The notes: generated by a model from the letters alone, not told the origin. Numbered from the stretch's first letter, positions 1 to 6,375 are shown. The stretch is 12,650 bases of DNA from DATAPE01 sp034667525 (GCA_034667525.1 JAXDJO010000024.1:1-12650), one strand, 5' to 3'. Program-made: numbers and translations.

Positions 1-47
1 CCCGACAGCAACACGATCCACAGGAAACCCCGTGTTTCGCGACCTCG

Positions 48-1139
48 GTGCCGCATCCTTGGCGGATGTTCTCGTCGCTCGCGCTCCCTTTCCTGGTCGT
101 GATCTTCGCTGCTGCGGCTGCGGCAGTGTGGATAGCCGGCATCCATCTCTCCAATACGAGCGATGTGCTCAGTCATCGCTTGCACCTCGGAGAGGCCCTC
201 GGGGGTCTTCTGTTGCTGGCCTTCACGACCAACCTTCCCGAGGTGGCGATCGTCGTGAGCGCGGCAGTAGCGAAACAGCTTGGGATCGCGATCGGCAACA
301 TCCTCGGTGGCATCGCAATCCAAACGGTTGTACTCGTGATCATCGACGTGTTCGGCCTTAAGAAGCGGGCCTCGCTCACCTATAAAGCAGCGACACTGAG
401 CCTCGTACTGGAAGCTGCTCTGGTCGTGGCTGTGCTGATCGTTGCGATCATGGGGAGCCAGTTGCCGGCCTCCGCGATCTTCTTGCGCTTCGATCCGGGC
501 GCCCTTCTGATCTTTCTCTTATGGATCGGTGGGATATACCTTCTCGCCAAAGCGCGCAGCGGTCTTCCATGGCACGAGTCTGGCCAGGCCCCCGACCATC
601 AAGCGATGCCGCGCGGGATCGCAAAGAAGATGAAGTCAGACGCCGAGGCCGAGAAGGGAACAACGCTGGCCCGCACTGTCACCGTGTTCGCGGTGGCGGC
701 GGTGATCACCTTGATCGGCGGAGTCGTGCTCGAGCAAAGCGGCGATGCAATCGCTACCCGCGCGGGGATCACCGGCGTCCTGTTTGGTGCCACGATCCTG
801 GCCGCGGCAACCTCTTTGCCGGAGGTATCGACGGGATTGGCCTCGGTGAAGATGGAGGATTACCAGCTCGCCATGAGCGACATCTTCGGGGGCAACGCAT
901 TCCTCCCGGTGCTATTTCTCGTCGCAAGCCTTCTATCCGGACAAGCGGTTCTGCCGCAGATCAACGGCACCGATCTGTACCTCACCGGTTTGGGAGTCTT
1001 GCTGACGACCGTGTACATCTACGGCCTCATCTTCAGGCCGCAACGACTGATCGGGAGAATGGGTCTGGACTCAGTCGCCGTTCTAGTTCTGTACGTTCTG
1101 GGTTTGATCGGACTGTTCGCGGTCGCCAAGGGAGCCTGA
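48..1139 (+). CDS. Sodium/calcium exchanger (CaCA) family membrane protein
   Basis: This is an integral membrane cation exchanger of the CaCA superfamily, which usually moves Ca2+ (or another cation) out against Na+ or H+. It has about ten hydrophobic segments and the two inverted alpha-repeats that define the family. Repeat 1 (about residues 48-100) has TTNLPEV with Glu65 and then GNILGG from Gly82. Repeat 2 (about 243-296) has ATSLPEV with Glu259 and then SDIFGGN from Ser277. The two repeats are separated by a hydrophilic loop (about 168-208) rich in Lys and Glu. The usual GNxxGSN element is altered in both repeats: Gly-Gly replaces Gly-Ser, and repeat 2 has Asp278 where Asn is usual. The cation carried is therefore uncertain. 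Start choice is weak. GTG at 48 and ATG at 66 are both possible, neither has a clear ribosome site, and the frame is open to the left edge, so the protein may begin outside the window. Confidence 0.85.
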   Translation: MPHPWRMFSSLALPFLVVIFAAAAAAVWIAGIHLSNTSDVLSHRLHLGEALGGLLLLAFTTNLPEVAIVVSAAVAKQLGIAIGNILGGIAIQTVVLVIIDVFGLKKRASLTYKAATLSLVLEAALVVAVLIVAIMGSQLPASAIFLRFDPGALLIFLLWIGGIYLLAKARSGLPWHESGQAPDHQAMPRGIAKKMKSDAEAEKGTTLARTVTVFAVAAVITLIGGVVLEQSGDAIATRAGITGVLFGATILAAATSLPEVSTGLASVKMEDYQLAMSDIFGGNAFLPVLFLVASLLSGQAVLPQINGTDLYLTGLGVLLTTVYIYGLIFRPQRLIGRMGLDSVAVLVLYVLGLIGLFAVAKGA

Positions 1140-1372
1140 GCCCTAGCGTCGGCCAGGTCGCTCCCCCATCGAAGGCCCTCTGATTCCAGGTACATGATTC
1201 GGAGCCGTGTCGAAGATAGATAAACGCGCGGTCACCCGGGCTCCTTACCCTTCGGGTCGACCTCGAAGAGTGAATGGTCGCCCACACCCAGGGTGGTCAC
1301 AGGTACTCCCATGAAGTCGTCGGAGGCAACGAACGGGTAGACGGCCGCGGCAGTGCAAGACTGGTTTCGGCT
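1140..1372. other. Intergenic region with abrupt change in coding signature
   Basis: This 233-base gap separates the exchanger gene from the aminoglycoside nucleotidyltransferase gene. I found no convincing sigma-70 promoter, terminator, tRNA or integron attC-like site. The part nearer the nucleotidyltransferase carries the opposite-strand gene remnant listed separately. The plus-strand frame of the nucleotidyltransferase is open back to 1274, but the extra 33 residues look non-coding in composition, so I do not assign them to the gene. Confidence 0.5.
1232..1352 (-). pseudogene. Possible C-terminal remnant of an unidentified gene
   Basis: On the minus strand, about 39 codons ending in TGA at 1232-1234 read like a genuine protein C-terminus. 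They run from a GCC-GCG-GCC-GTC-TAC-CCG-TTC stretch to a tail ending FEVDPKGKEPG. Nearly every third base in the last 25 codons is G or C, the pattern of the core genes here and unlike the adjacent nucleotidyltransferase gene. Further upstream the frame stays open but runs antisense to the nucleotidyltransferase and loses this signature, so the fragment looks truncated at its 5' end near 1350. I do not recognise the family. Alternatives are a short independent gene starting at the in-frame ATG or GTG near 1300-1312, or chance. The boundary near 1352 is approximate. Confidence 0.3.
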
Positions 1373-2197
1373 ATGAGACCCAATGATCATCCGTTCGACA
1401 GGCATGCATCGCTCGCGTCGGAAGATCGCCAGCGGATAGACCGGCTCCTCGATGCAGTTTGCGAGGTACTTGAACAGGACATCATCGGGGCTTATATGCA
1501 CGGCTCTGCCGTGCTCGGCGGTCTCCGGCCGCACAGCGATATCGACGTGCTCGTCGTTTCTGCGCGACCCACCAGCCGTGCCGAGAAGCAACTGCTCGTG
1601 GATCGTCTTGTCGCTATCTCGGGAAGGGGTCCCGACCGGCACGTTGAGCTAACTATCGTCGTCCAGTCGGAGATCCGTCCCTGGCGCTATCCACCCACGA
1701 TGGACTTCCAGTACGGCGAGTGGTTACGGATAATAGTTGAGAGTGGCGGCGATCTCGAGGCCTGGACAAGTCCCAATCCAGATCTAGCTTCGCTCCTTAC
1801 GATGGTGCTACTCGGGGATTGGGCGTTGCTTGGACCTCCCCCGGCGGAGGTGCTCGATCCGATTCCAACGCACGATTTCCTTGACGCGGCCATCAGCAGC
1901 ATCGGAGAACTTCTCGGAAGGTTGGATTCCGATACACGGAACGTGATCTTGACCCTGGCGCGGATCTGGAGTGCAGCGTCAAACCAAAAGGTGTCTTCAA
2001 AGGATGGAGCGGCTACATGGGCGCTGGCTCGTCTTCCGGAAAGCCATCAGGCGGTCTTGCCGCGTGCCCGTGCAATCTACCGCGGTGAGGAAGAGGACCG
2101 ATGGGACGACGTTCGGGACGAGGTACGCGCCTACGCCGACCACGTTGTGGGCGAGATTGCAAAGACGGCGCGCCTCGATCTGCACGAAGTGACGTGA
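1373..2197 (+). CDS. AadA-like aminoglycoside (3'')-nucleotidyltransferase
   Basis: This enzyme probably transfers AMP from ATP to streptomycin/spectinomycin-type aminoglycosides in the cytoplasm (ANT(3'')-I/AadA family). Counting from ATG 1373 the protein is 274 residues. It has the nucleotidyltransferase signature HGSAV (Gly44-Ser45), the metal-binding Asp56-x-Asp58 in HSDIDVLV, and VELTIVV with Glu92, which aligns with the AadA catalytic Glu87. WRYP, FQYGEW-like and LTLARIW motifs follow, then a KDGAATWALARLP stretch and EEEDRWDDV near the end, all in AadA order. The N-terminus is about 8-13 residues longer than classical AadA. An in-frame ATG at 1274 is rejected because the added residues look non-coding. 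There is no strong ribosome site. Third-position G/C is clearly lower than in the SOD or sigma genes, which suggests transfer. The substrate is inferred from family resemblance. Confidence 0.85.
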   Translation: MRPNDHPFDRHASLASEDRQRIDRLLDAVCEVLEQDIIGAYMHGSAVLGGLRPHSDIDVLVVSARPTSRAEKQLLVDRLVAISGRGPDRHVELTIVVQSEIRPWRYPPTMDFQYGEWLRIIVESGGDLEAWTSPNPDLASLLTMVLLGDWALLGPPPAEVLDPIPTHDFLDAAISSIGELLGRLDSDTRNVILTLARIWSAASNQKVSSKDGAATWALARLPESHQAVLPRARAIYRGEEEDRWDDVRDEVRAYADHVVGEIAKTARLDLHEVT

Positions 2198-2290
2198 CGA
2201 TGAAACCGAACTCGATCCCCGATCCACAACAACAGAGCCAACGCGAGAATGGAAAGCAAGGCATTGACCGCGTAGTCGAGATGACCTGAG

Positions 2291-3418
2291 GTGCTGCTCA
2301 GGGTCACGATGGTCGCGATATTGACGGCTCTGCACATCACCGCGCTCTCGCCGCTGCAAGCAGATCACGCAAGCCCCGCGCAAGCTTCTGCGTCTCACTC
2401 GCTCGTGGCGTGGTCGCCTGAAGGCCTCCCGCGAAACGTGGAGCCAGCGCTCGACCGCATTCCTGGAGTTCGCGCCACCACGGTGAGCGCGGGGATCGAC
2501 TGGATGACCCGGTCACGTTCCGCGACCGGCAAGGTGATCGACCATCCTCCGGCAGGCTATGCGATTCCGCTCGAGATGCTGGCCATCGACCCGAAGGAGT
2601 ATTCGCATTTCATAGCTCCTGCCGACCGACGAAAAGTGCAAGGACTGACAGCTCACCAGGTGCTCCTCGCAAGGACAGAAGCCGCCCTGCGCGGCGCGGG
2701 AAAGGGGCTGCGACTCACAGTAGGTCGCACTCTGCACGCGACCGGTGTCATCTCGGATCACTCCACCCAGGGATACGAAGGATTGATCCCGCGTCCGGTC
2801 CCACCGTCTTGGACGACACCAAGTCGGTTCGTGCTGATCAAGGCGGAACGATCGGTCAGCAAAGCCCGGCTCCGACGAGCGATCGAGAGCAAGCTCTCCC
2901 CCGGCCAGCACCTCCGGATCCACTCTCAGAGCCAGACGCGTTACCTGCGATACGCGGACGCGGTGCAGCCTCCTCTGATCATCAAGAAGAACTTCGGTGA
3001 ATTCTCGGCGCACCGTTTGAGCGGAGGAGGCTTTCAACTAGATGGCGCGTGGCTCACCCGCAATCTTCGGACGGAATCGGTACCCATCCTGGGCAGGTTC
3101 ACCTGCAACAAAAGACTGTTCCCCCAACTTCGGGGGGCGCTGGCAGAGGTGCAAGCAAAGGGGCTGAGTCGCACGATCGACCCGAGCCAATTCGCGGGCT
3201 GCTTCAACCCCCGGCTGATCCCGTCGCAGCACAGCACCCAGCTCTCGCACCACGCCTGGGGGATCGCTGTGGACATCAACTCGCGCGCGAACCCCTTCGG
3301 AGCCCGGCCCGATCAGGACCCCCGGCTCGTGAAGATCATGCGCAAATGGGGGCTCACGTGGGGCGGCAAATGGCTGATTCCCGATGGAATGCACTTCGAG
3401 TGGATGCGGTTCCCTTAG
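2291..3418 (+). CDS. Secreted M15-family peptidase (D-Ala-D-Ala carboxypeptidase-like)
   Basis: This is a predicted exported zinc peptidase acting on peptidoglycan peptides outside the membrane. The C-terminal domain (about residues 230-375) carries the M15 signature S-x-H-x-x-G-x-A-x-D as SHHAWGIAVD, giving likely zinc ligands His321 and Asp328. The third ligand is His368 in DGMHFEW, with Asp365 as the probable catalytic acid. A hydrophobic N-terminus (about residues 8-23) followed by an Ala-rich stretch suggests a signal peptide or membrane anchor. Residues about 45-230 are not part of the M15 fold and recall the extracytoplasmic domain of MacB/FtsX-type permeases (inference). GTG 2291 is chosen because it supplies an Arg to the signal n-region. 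ATG 2309, preceded by CAGGG, is a credible alternative. Cys272 and Cys304 could form a disulfide. It is followed by a hairpin and the SOD gene. Confidence 0.8.
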   Translation: MLLRVTMVAILTALHITALSPLQADHASPAQASASHSLVAWSPEGLPRNVEPALDRIPGVRATTVSAGIDWMTRSRSATGKVIDHPPAGYAIPLEMLAIDPKEYSHFIAPADRRKVQGLTAHQVLLARTEAALRGAGKGLRLTVGRTLHATGVISDHSTQGYEGLIPRPVPPSWTTPSRFVLIKAERSVSKARLRRAIESKLSPGQHLRIHSQSQTRYLRYADAVQPPLIIKKNFGEFSAHRLSGGGFQLDGAWLTRNLRTESVPILGRFTCNKRLFPQLRGALAEVQAKGLSRTIDPSQFAGCFNPRLIPSQHSTQLSHHAWGIAVDINSRANPFGARPDQDPRLVKIMRKWGLTWGGKWLIPDGMHFEWMRFP

Positions 3419-3419
3419 G

Positions 3420-3450
3420 TAGGACCCCCACCCATCTGGGTAGGGTCCTA
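3420..3450 (+). terminator. Strong hairpin between M15 peptidase and SOD genes
   Basis: The arms TAGGACCC (3420-3427) and GGGTCCTA (3443-3450) are perfect reverse complements. They enclose a small internal loop (CC opposite A) and an inner ACCC/GGGT stem around an ATCT loop. The structure starts two bases after the peptidase stop codon. No T-run follows, so it could be a Rho-independent-like terminator of the GC-rich type. It could equally be a processing or regulatory hairpin in the SOD leader, since it ends about 25 bases before the SOD start. Confidence 0.55.
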
Positions 3451-3474
3451 ATGACCCGCTAGGAGAGGAGCGCT

Positions 3475-4080
3475 ATGACCTACCAGCTGCCCGATCTGCC
3501 GTACGACTACTCGGCCCTCGAGCCTCACATCGACGTTCGGACCATGGAGATCCACCACACCAAGCACCACAAGACATACGTGGACAAACTCAACGCCGCG
3601 GTCGAGGGCCACAGCGACCTCGAATACGACAATGTCGACGACCTGCTGAAAAACTTCGACAAAGTGCCCGAGGACATCAAGGGCCCGGTCCGCAACCACG
3701 GGGGCGGTCACTCCAACCACTCCCTGTTCTGGACGATCATGGGTCCGGACAGCGGCGGCGAGCCTTCGGGCAACGTGGCCTCAGCCATCGATGACGCCTT
3801 CGGCTCGTTCAAGGAATTCCGTGACAAGTTCAACACCGCAGCCACCAACCAGTTCGGCTCCGGGTGGGCGTGGCTTGTCTCCGACGGCGGCAAGCTCGAC
3901 GTGATCAGCCTGCCGAACCAGGACTCACCTTTCATTACCGGCAAGACACCGATCCTGGGTCTCGACGTATGGGAGCACGCCTACTACCTCAAGTACCAAA
4001 ACAAGCGCCCGGATTACATCGAGGCGTGGTGGAACACGGTCAACTGGAGCGGCGTCGAGCAGCGGCTGAACCAGGCGTAA
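3475..4080 (+). CDS. sodA: Superoxide dismutase, Fe/Mn family (Mn-type residues)
   Basis: This cytoplasmic enzyme dismutates superoxide to oxygen and hydrogen peroxide. At 201 residues it is the usual family length. The metal ligands are all present: His27 in MEIHHTKHH, His82 in GGHSNHSLFW, and Asp164 and His168 in LDVWEHAYYL. Tyr35 and the NQDSP motif are also in place. Gly78 just before HSNH and Gln149 in NQDSP match positions that mark manganese enzymes (E. coli SodA Gly77 and Gln146), so Mn or cambialistic use is favoured over Fe. The start is well supported by tandem AGGAG/GAGGAG sequences at 3461-3470. Codon use is strongly G/C-ending, as expected for a well-expressed core gene. A hairpin lies upstream and a terminator-like stem downstream, so it may be a single-gene transcript. 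Confidence 0.97.
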   Translation: MTYQLPDLPYDYSALEPHIDVRTMEIHHTKHHKTYVDKLNAAVEGHSDLEYDNVDDLLKNFDKVPEDIKGPVRNHGGGHSNHSLFWTIMGPDSGGEPSGNVASAIDDAFGSFKEFRDKFNTAATNQFGSGWAWLVSDGGKLDVISLPNQDSPFITGKTPILGLDVWEHAYYLKYQNKRPDYIEAWWNTVNWSGVEQRLNQA

Positions 4081-4108
4081 CACCGGCCTAACAACAAGAG
4101 GTGCGGTG

Positions 4109-4135
4109 ATGACCGCCGGTCTGGCCGGCGGTCAT
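4109..4135. terminator. Bidirectional terminator between sod and DUF1697 genes
   Basis: The arms ATGACCGCCGG (4109-4119) and CCGGCGGTCAT (4125-4135) form an 11-bp perfect stem around a five-base loop (TCTGG). It sits 28 bases after the SOD stop and 8 bases before the stop end of the convergent DUF1697 gene, the expected place for a shared terminator. There is no clear T-run on either side, which is common in high-GC genomes. Confidence 0.7.
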
Positions 4136-4142
4136 TCCCATA

Positions 4143-4685
4143 TCAGATGGCTTCGTCCGCCATCTCGAGCAATTTGGTGACTGTTGTCCAATTTCTGGCG
4201 GTGGCCGCCACCCCCAGCCTGCGGCCGGCTAACTGATTCCAGAGCTTGGATCGCCCGATACCATTCGGGTGCCACGCGTAGGCCTCTCGGCCGATGACGA
4301 CAAACTGCTCGGGTTCCACGACCGCGGCCTGCATCTTGGCCACCGCGTCAACCTTGGGCTTCGCCGCCAGGAAGCTCACTTGGTACCGCTTCGGGTCGAC
4401 CGCGACCTGAGCGAATGGATTGTGCTTGATGACCTTGGCCAGCTCATCTCTGGTGCGAACGATGACGTCGATCTCGAGCCCGAAGCGGGCGGCGATCTCC
4501 CGTTTGCAGGTGCGCGCAAGCTCCTCTGGAGGTGCCTGGCTGGAGAGCACGACGTTTCCGCTCTGTAGGTAGGTCCGGACGTCATCGAATCCGGCTTCCG
4601 CGAGGCACTCTCGGAGCTCGGGCATCGAGATCCGGTTGTGCGACCCGAGGTTGATGCCGCGGAGGAAGGCTACCTGGACGGGCAT
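4143..4685 (-). CDS. DUF1697 family protein
   Basis: This is a small soluble protein of 180 residues belonging to DUF1697, a widespread family with no established biochemical role. The N-terminus carries the family hallmark AFLRGINLGSHNRISMPEL followed by DVRTYLQSGNVVL. The C-terminal part has PEQFVVIGREAYAWHPNGIGRSKL and ends with a TARNWTTVTKLLEMA helix, all typical of the family. I place the start at ATG 4683-4685, giving MPVQVAFLRGIN. The frame stays open to 4823, but those extra 46 residues do not resemble the family and overlap the likely promoter. There is no Shine-Dalgarno before the ATG, so the mRNA is probably leaderless. It converges on the SOD gene and diverges from the sigma factor gene. 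Nothing in the context points to a function. Confidence 0.9.
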   Translation of the reverse strand: MPVQVAFLRGINLGSHNRISMPELRECLAEAGFDDVRTYLQSGNVVLSSQAPPEELARTCKREIAARFGLEIDVIVRTRDELAKVIKHNPFAQVAVDPKRYQVSFLAAKPKVDAVAKMQAAVVEPEQFVVIGREAYAWHPNGIGRSKLWNQLAGRRLGVAATARNWTTVTKLLEMADEAI

Positions 4686-4694
4686 GGAGGGCAG

Positions 4695-4700
4695 ATTATG
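4695..4700 (-). promoter_or_regulatory. Possible -10 element for the DUF1697 gene
   Basis: Read on the minus strand, CATAAT lies nine bases upstream of the DUF1697 ATG. It matches the sigma-70 -10 consensus at five of six positions. That spacing would put transcription start within a few bases of the start codon, consistent with the missing ribosome site and a leaderless message. I see no good -35 hexamer, so this is tentative. Confidence 0.3.
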
Positions 4701-4855
4701 GGACCAGACCGCACCGGGCTGCTTGGTATCTCCGTTGGTTCGAAGGACCACCAGACGCCCCCGCCGAGGATCCTGGGACAGAACCCTCCACGAGCCCCTT
4801 GGGGGAATAGCGGGCGGGCCCATATCGTTGCTCGTGTCTGGAGAACAGAAATTGA

Positions 4856-4910
4856 CCCTTCCTTCCCGGAAGGGATTCCCTTACAGTAGGGGAACCCGTA
4901 AGTAAGGAAG
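4856..4910 (+). promoter_or_regulatory. Overlapping inverted repeats upstream of sigma factor gene
   Basis: Two hairpins sit almost back to back. The first is CCCTTCC (4856-4862) with GGAAGGG (4868-4874) around a five-base loop. The second is TTCCCTTA (4876-4883) with TAGGGGAA (4887-4894), with one G-T wobble and a three-base loop. An alternative fold pairs CTTCCTT (4858-4864) with AAGGAAG (4904-4910) and CTTAC (4880-4884) with GTAAG (4898-4902), which would break both. Mutually exclusive pairings like this are seen in attenuators. In duplex DNA the same palindromes could be regulator operators. Their position 157-211 bases upstream of the sigma start is compatible with either. Confidence 0.35.
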
Positions 4911-5066
4911 AGGAGCAACTCAGAAGCCCTTCCTCCGTAGGATTGGTTCGATGTCCGGCCCTGCCGCCTAGCGGCATTCCAAGGGATCGCCGGCGGAACC
5001 CCCGGAGGGCAAGCGGGCGAAGAGGGCCGATGGGGTCGCAGCAGCCAACGAAAAGAGGATAGATCG

Positions 5067-6017
5067 ATGAGTCAGGTCAGCCGCCAGTTCGACAGCCGGG
5101 ATGAAGCGGCCCATGAGGATCTCGTCCGGCAGTATCTGCGCGAGATCGGGCAATATCCCCTCCTAAACGACATCCAGGAAGTCGAGCTCGCCCGCGCCAT
5201 CGAGGAAGGCGAGCAGGCTGCCGAGAAGCTGGAGAAGTCCAAGAGGATCTCCGATAAGCAACGCCTGGAGCTCGAGGCCACCGCGCGCACGGGCCGTGCC
5301 GCAAAGCGCCGGTTCATCCAGTCGAACCTCCGTTTGGTGGTGTCCATCGCCAAGAAGTACTCGGCCGCTGGGCTCCCCCTCCTCGACCTGATCCAGGAGG
5401 GCAACCTCGGGCTGATGAGGGCCGTGGAGAAGTTCGACTACCAACGTGGGTTCAAGTTCTCCACATACGCAACCTGGTGGATCCGCCAGGCCATCACCCG
5501 GGCGATCGCCGATAAGGCGCGGACGATCCGCATCCCGGTTCACATGGTTGAGACGCTCTACCGGGTGCGGAAGGTCCAGTCCGAATTGCTCGAGAAGCTG
5601 GGCCGCGAGCCCACCATCGAAGAGATCGCCGGCCAGTCCGACCTGACACCCGACAAAGTCAGGGAAGCATTCCGGGTGCTCCCGGAGCCGGTTTCCCTGC
5701 ACGAGCCCGTCGGCGACGAAGACGCCGAGCTGGGCGACTTCATCGAGGACGAAGATGTCGAGGGCCCCTTCCAGGCGGCTGCCATCGCGCTCCGCCAAGA
5801 GGATCTCTGGGACATGCTCGATTCGCTATCGGAGCGGGAGCGCAAGGTTCTGGCCCTCCGCTTCGGTCTCATCACCGGCGAGCCTCGGACGCTCGAGGAG
5901 GTCGGCAAGGAGTTCAGCCTCACCCGCGAACGCATCCGTCAGATCGAAGCGAAGGCCCTTTCCAAGCTGCGCCACCCGAGCACGCCGGGCAAGCTTCGCG
6001 ACATGGTGACCATCTAG
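5067..6017 (+). CDS. rpoD: RNA polymerase sigma-70 factor (group 1/2, RpoD/SigA-like)
   Basis: This promoter-recognition subunit of RNA polymerase is 316 residues, with no region 1.1 or acidic N-terminal extension. Region 1.2 spans about residues 18-50. Region 2 (about 80-160) includes NLRLVVSIAKKY, DLIQEGNLGLMRAVEKFDY and the FSTYATWWIRQAITRAIADK helix that reads the -10 element. Region 3 covers about 163-235, with the region 3.2 finger near DEDAELGDFIEDED (217-230). Region 4 (about 245-305) ends with the helix-turn-helix TLEEVGKEFSLTRERIRQIE. The start is supported by AGAGGAT at 5054-5060. The protein ends MVTI instead of the common LRxYLD tail. The complete four-region layout argues against an ECF factor. 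Whether it is the housekeeping factor or a group 2 paralogue cannot be told here. RAM and thiI genes follow on the same strand. Confidence 0.95.
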   Translation: MSQVSRQFDSRDEAAHEDLVRQYLREIGQYPLLNDIQEVELARAIEEGEQAAEKLEKSKRISDKQRLELEATARTGRAAKRRFIQSNLRLVVSIAKKYSAAGLPLLDLIQEGNLGLMRAVEKFDYQRGFKFSTYATWWIRQAITRAIADKARTIRIPVHMVETLYRVRKVQSELLEKLGREPTIEEIAGQSDLTPDKVREAFRVLPEPVSLHEPVGDEDAELGDFIEDEDVEGPFQAAAIALRQEDLWDMLDSLSERERKVLALRFGLITGEPRTLEEVGKEFSLTRERIRQIEAKALSKLRHPSTPGKLRDMVTI

Positions 6018-6040
6018 CCACTCAGGTCTACCCTGACGTC

Positions 6041-6337
6041 ATGGTTACGACCGTGGTGCTGGCTACATGCGACATCCACCGCGTCCCGGAAACCGCCCAA
6101 GCCATAGCCGACCTTCCGGAGGTCACCGAGGTCTACTCGGTTGCCGGTGACTTCGACCTCGTCATCATGATTCGCGTCCGGAACCACGACGATCTGTCGC
6201 GAGTGGTAACGGAGGAGATCGGCAAGATCGAAGGCATCCAGCGGACCCAGACGCTGGTTGCCTTCAAAGTCTTCTCGCGCCACGACCTCGACTCCCTCTT
6301 CTCGCTCGGTTTGGAAGATCAAGAGCTGAGTTCCTAG
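6041..6337 (+). CDS. Stand-alone Lrp/AsnC ligand-binding (RAM) domain protein
   Basis: This 98-residue protein consists of the effector-binding RAM domain of Lrp/AsnC regulators without a DNA-binding domain. It follows the alpha-beta pattern of that fold: VVLATCDI strand, VPETAQAIADLPEVTEVYSVAGDFDLVI with the typical helix and GxxD turn, and a final strand GIQRTQTLVAFKVF. Family members bind amino acids or other small ligands at oligomer interfaces. Stand-alone versions are thought to form mixed assemblies with full-length Lrp proteins or to act as small-ligand sensors (family knowledge; the ligand here is unknown). Residues after about 80 form a short extra tail. It starts 23 bases after the sigma stop and thiI follows 38 bases on, so co-transcription is likely. 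No clear ribosome site precedes the ATG, so the start is less certain. Confidence 0.88.
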   Translation: MVTTVVLATCDIHRVPETAQAIADLPEVTEVYSVAGDFDLVIMIRVRNHDDLSRVVTEEIGKIEGIQRTQTLVAFKVFSRHDLDSLFSLGLEDQELSS

Positions 6338-6375
6338 CCGTGCCTCCGCGCTCGGCCCCCATTCGGCGCTAGCGC

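Larger units (their letters stand above)
4686..5066. other. 381-base divergent intergenic region before the sigma factor gene
   Basis: This long gap separates the divergent DUF1697 and sigma factor genes. It holds the possible DUF1697 -10 (4695-4700), a TTGACC resembling a -35 at 4852-4857, and TACAGT at 4882-4887. TTGACC and TACAGT are 24 bases apart, too far to form one promoter. It also holds the hairpin cluster at 4856-4910 and a small stem TGCCGC/GCGGCA at 4962-4976 with a CTA loop. A second -10-like hexamer, TAGGAT, is at 4938-4943. Short frames here have no coding signature. I see no tRNA, SRP RNA or tmRNA signature, but a non-coding RNA or long structured sigma leader would fit the length. 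Confidence 0.5.

Noticed and set aside
1274..1372. N-terminal extension of the nucleotidyltransferase from ATG 1274
   Set aside because: The added 33 residues do not resemble AadA, and the opposite strand carries the better coding signature there. ATG 1373 gives nearer the usual length.
1140..1372. Integron cassette origin of the aadA-like gene
   Set aside because: No attC-like core sites or inverted repeats of the right type were seen on either side of the gene.
4733..4756. GGTTCGAA followed by CCACCA, resembling a tRNA T-loop and 3' end
   Set aside because: The flanking bases do not form a five-base T-stem, and no acceptor, anticodon or D-arm can be built upstream.
4686..4823. N-terminal extension of the DUF1697 protein to 4823
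   Set aside because: The extra residues precede the conserved family start, do not match it, and overlap a likely -10 element.
4852..4887. TTGACC and TACAGT as a sigma-70 promoter pair for the sigma factor gene
   Set aside because: The spacing is 24 bases, well beyond the usual 16-19, so the two hexamers are unlikely to form one promoter.
5163..5798. Long minus-strand open frame inside the sigma factor gene
   Set aside because: It is a codon-bias shadow of a clearly conserved sigma-70 protein. It has no ribosome site and no family resemblance.
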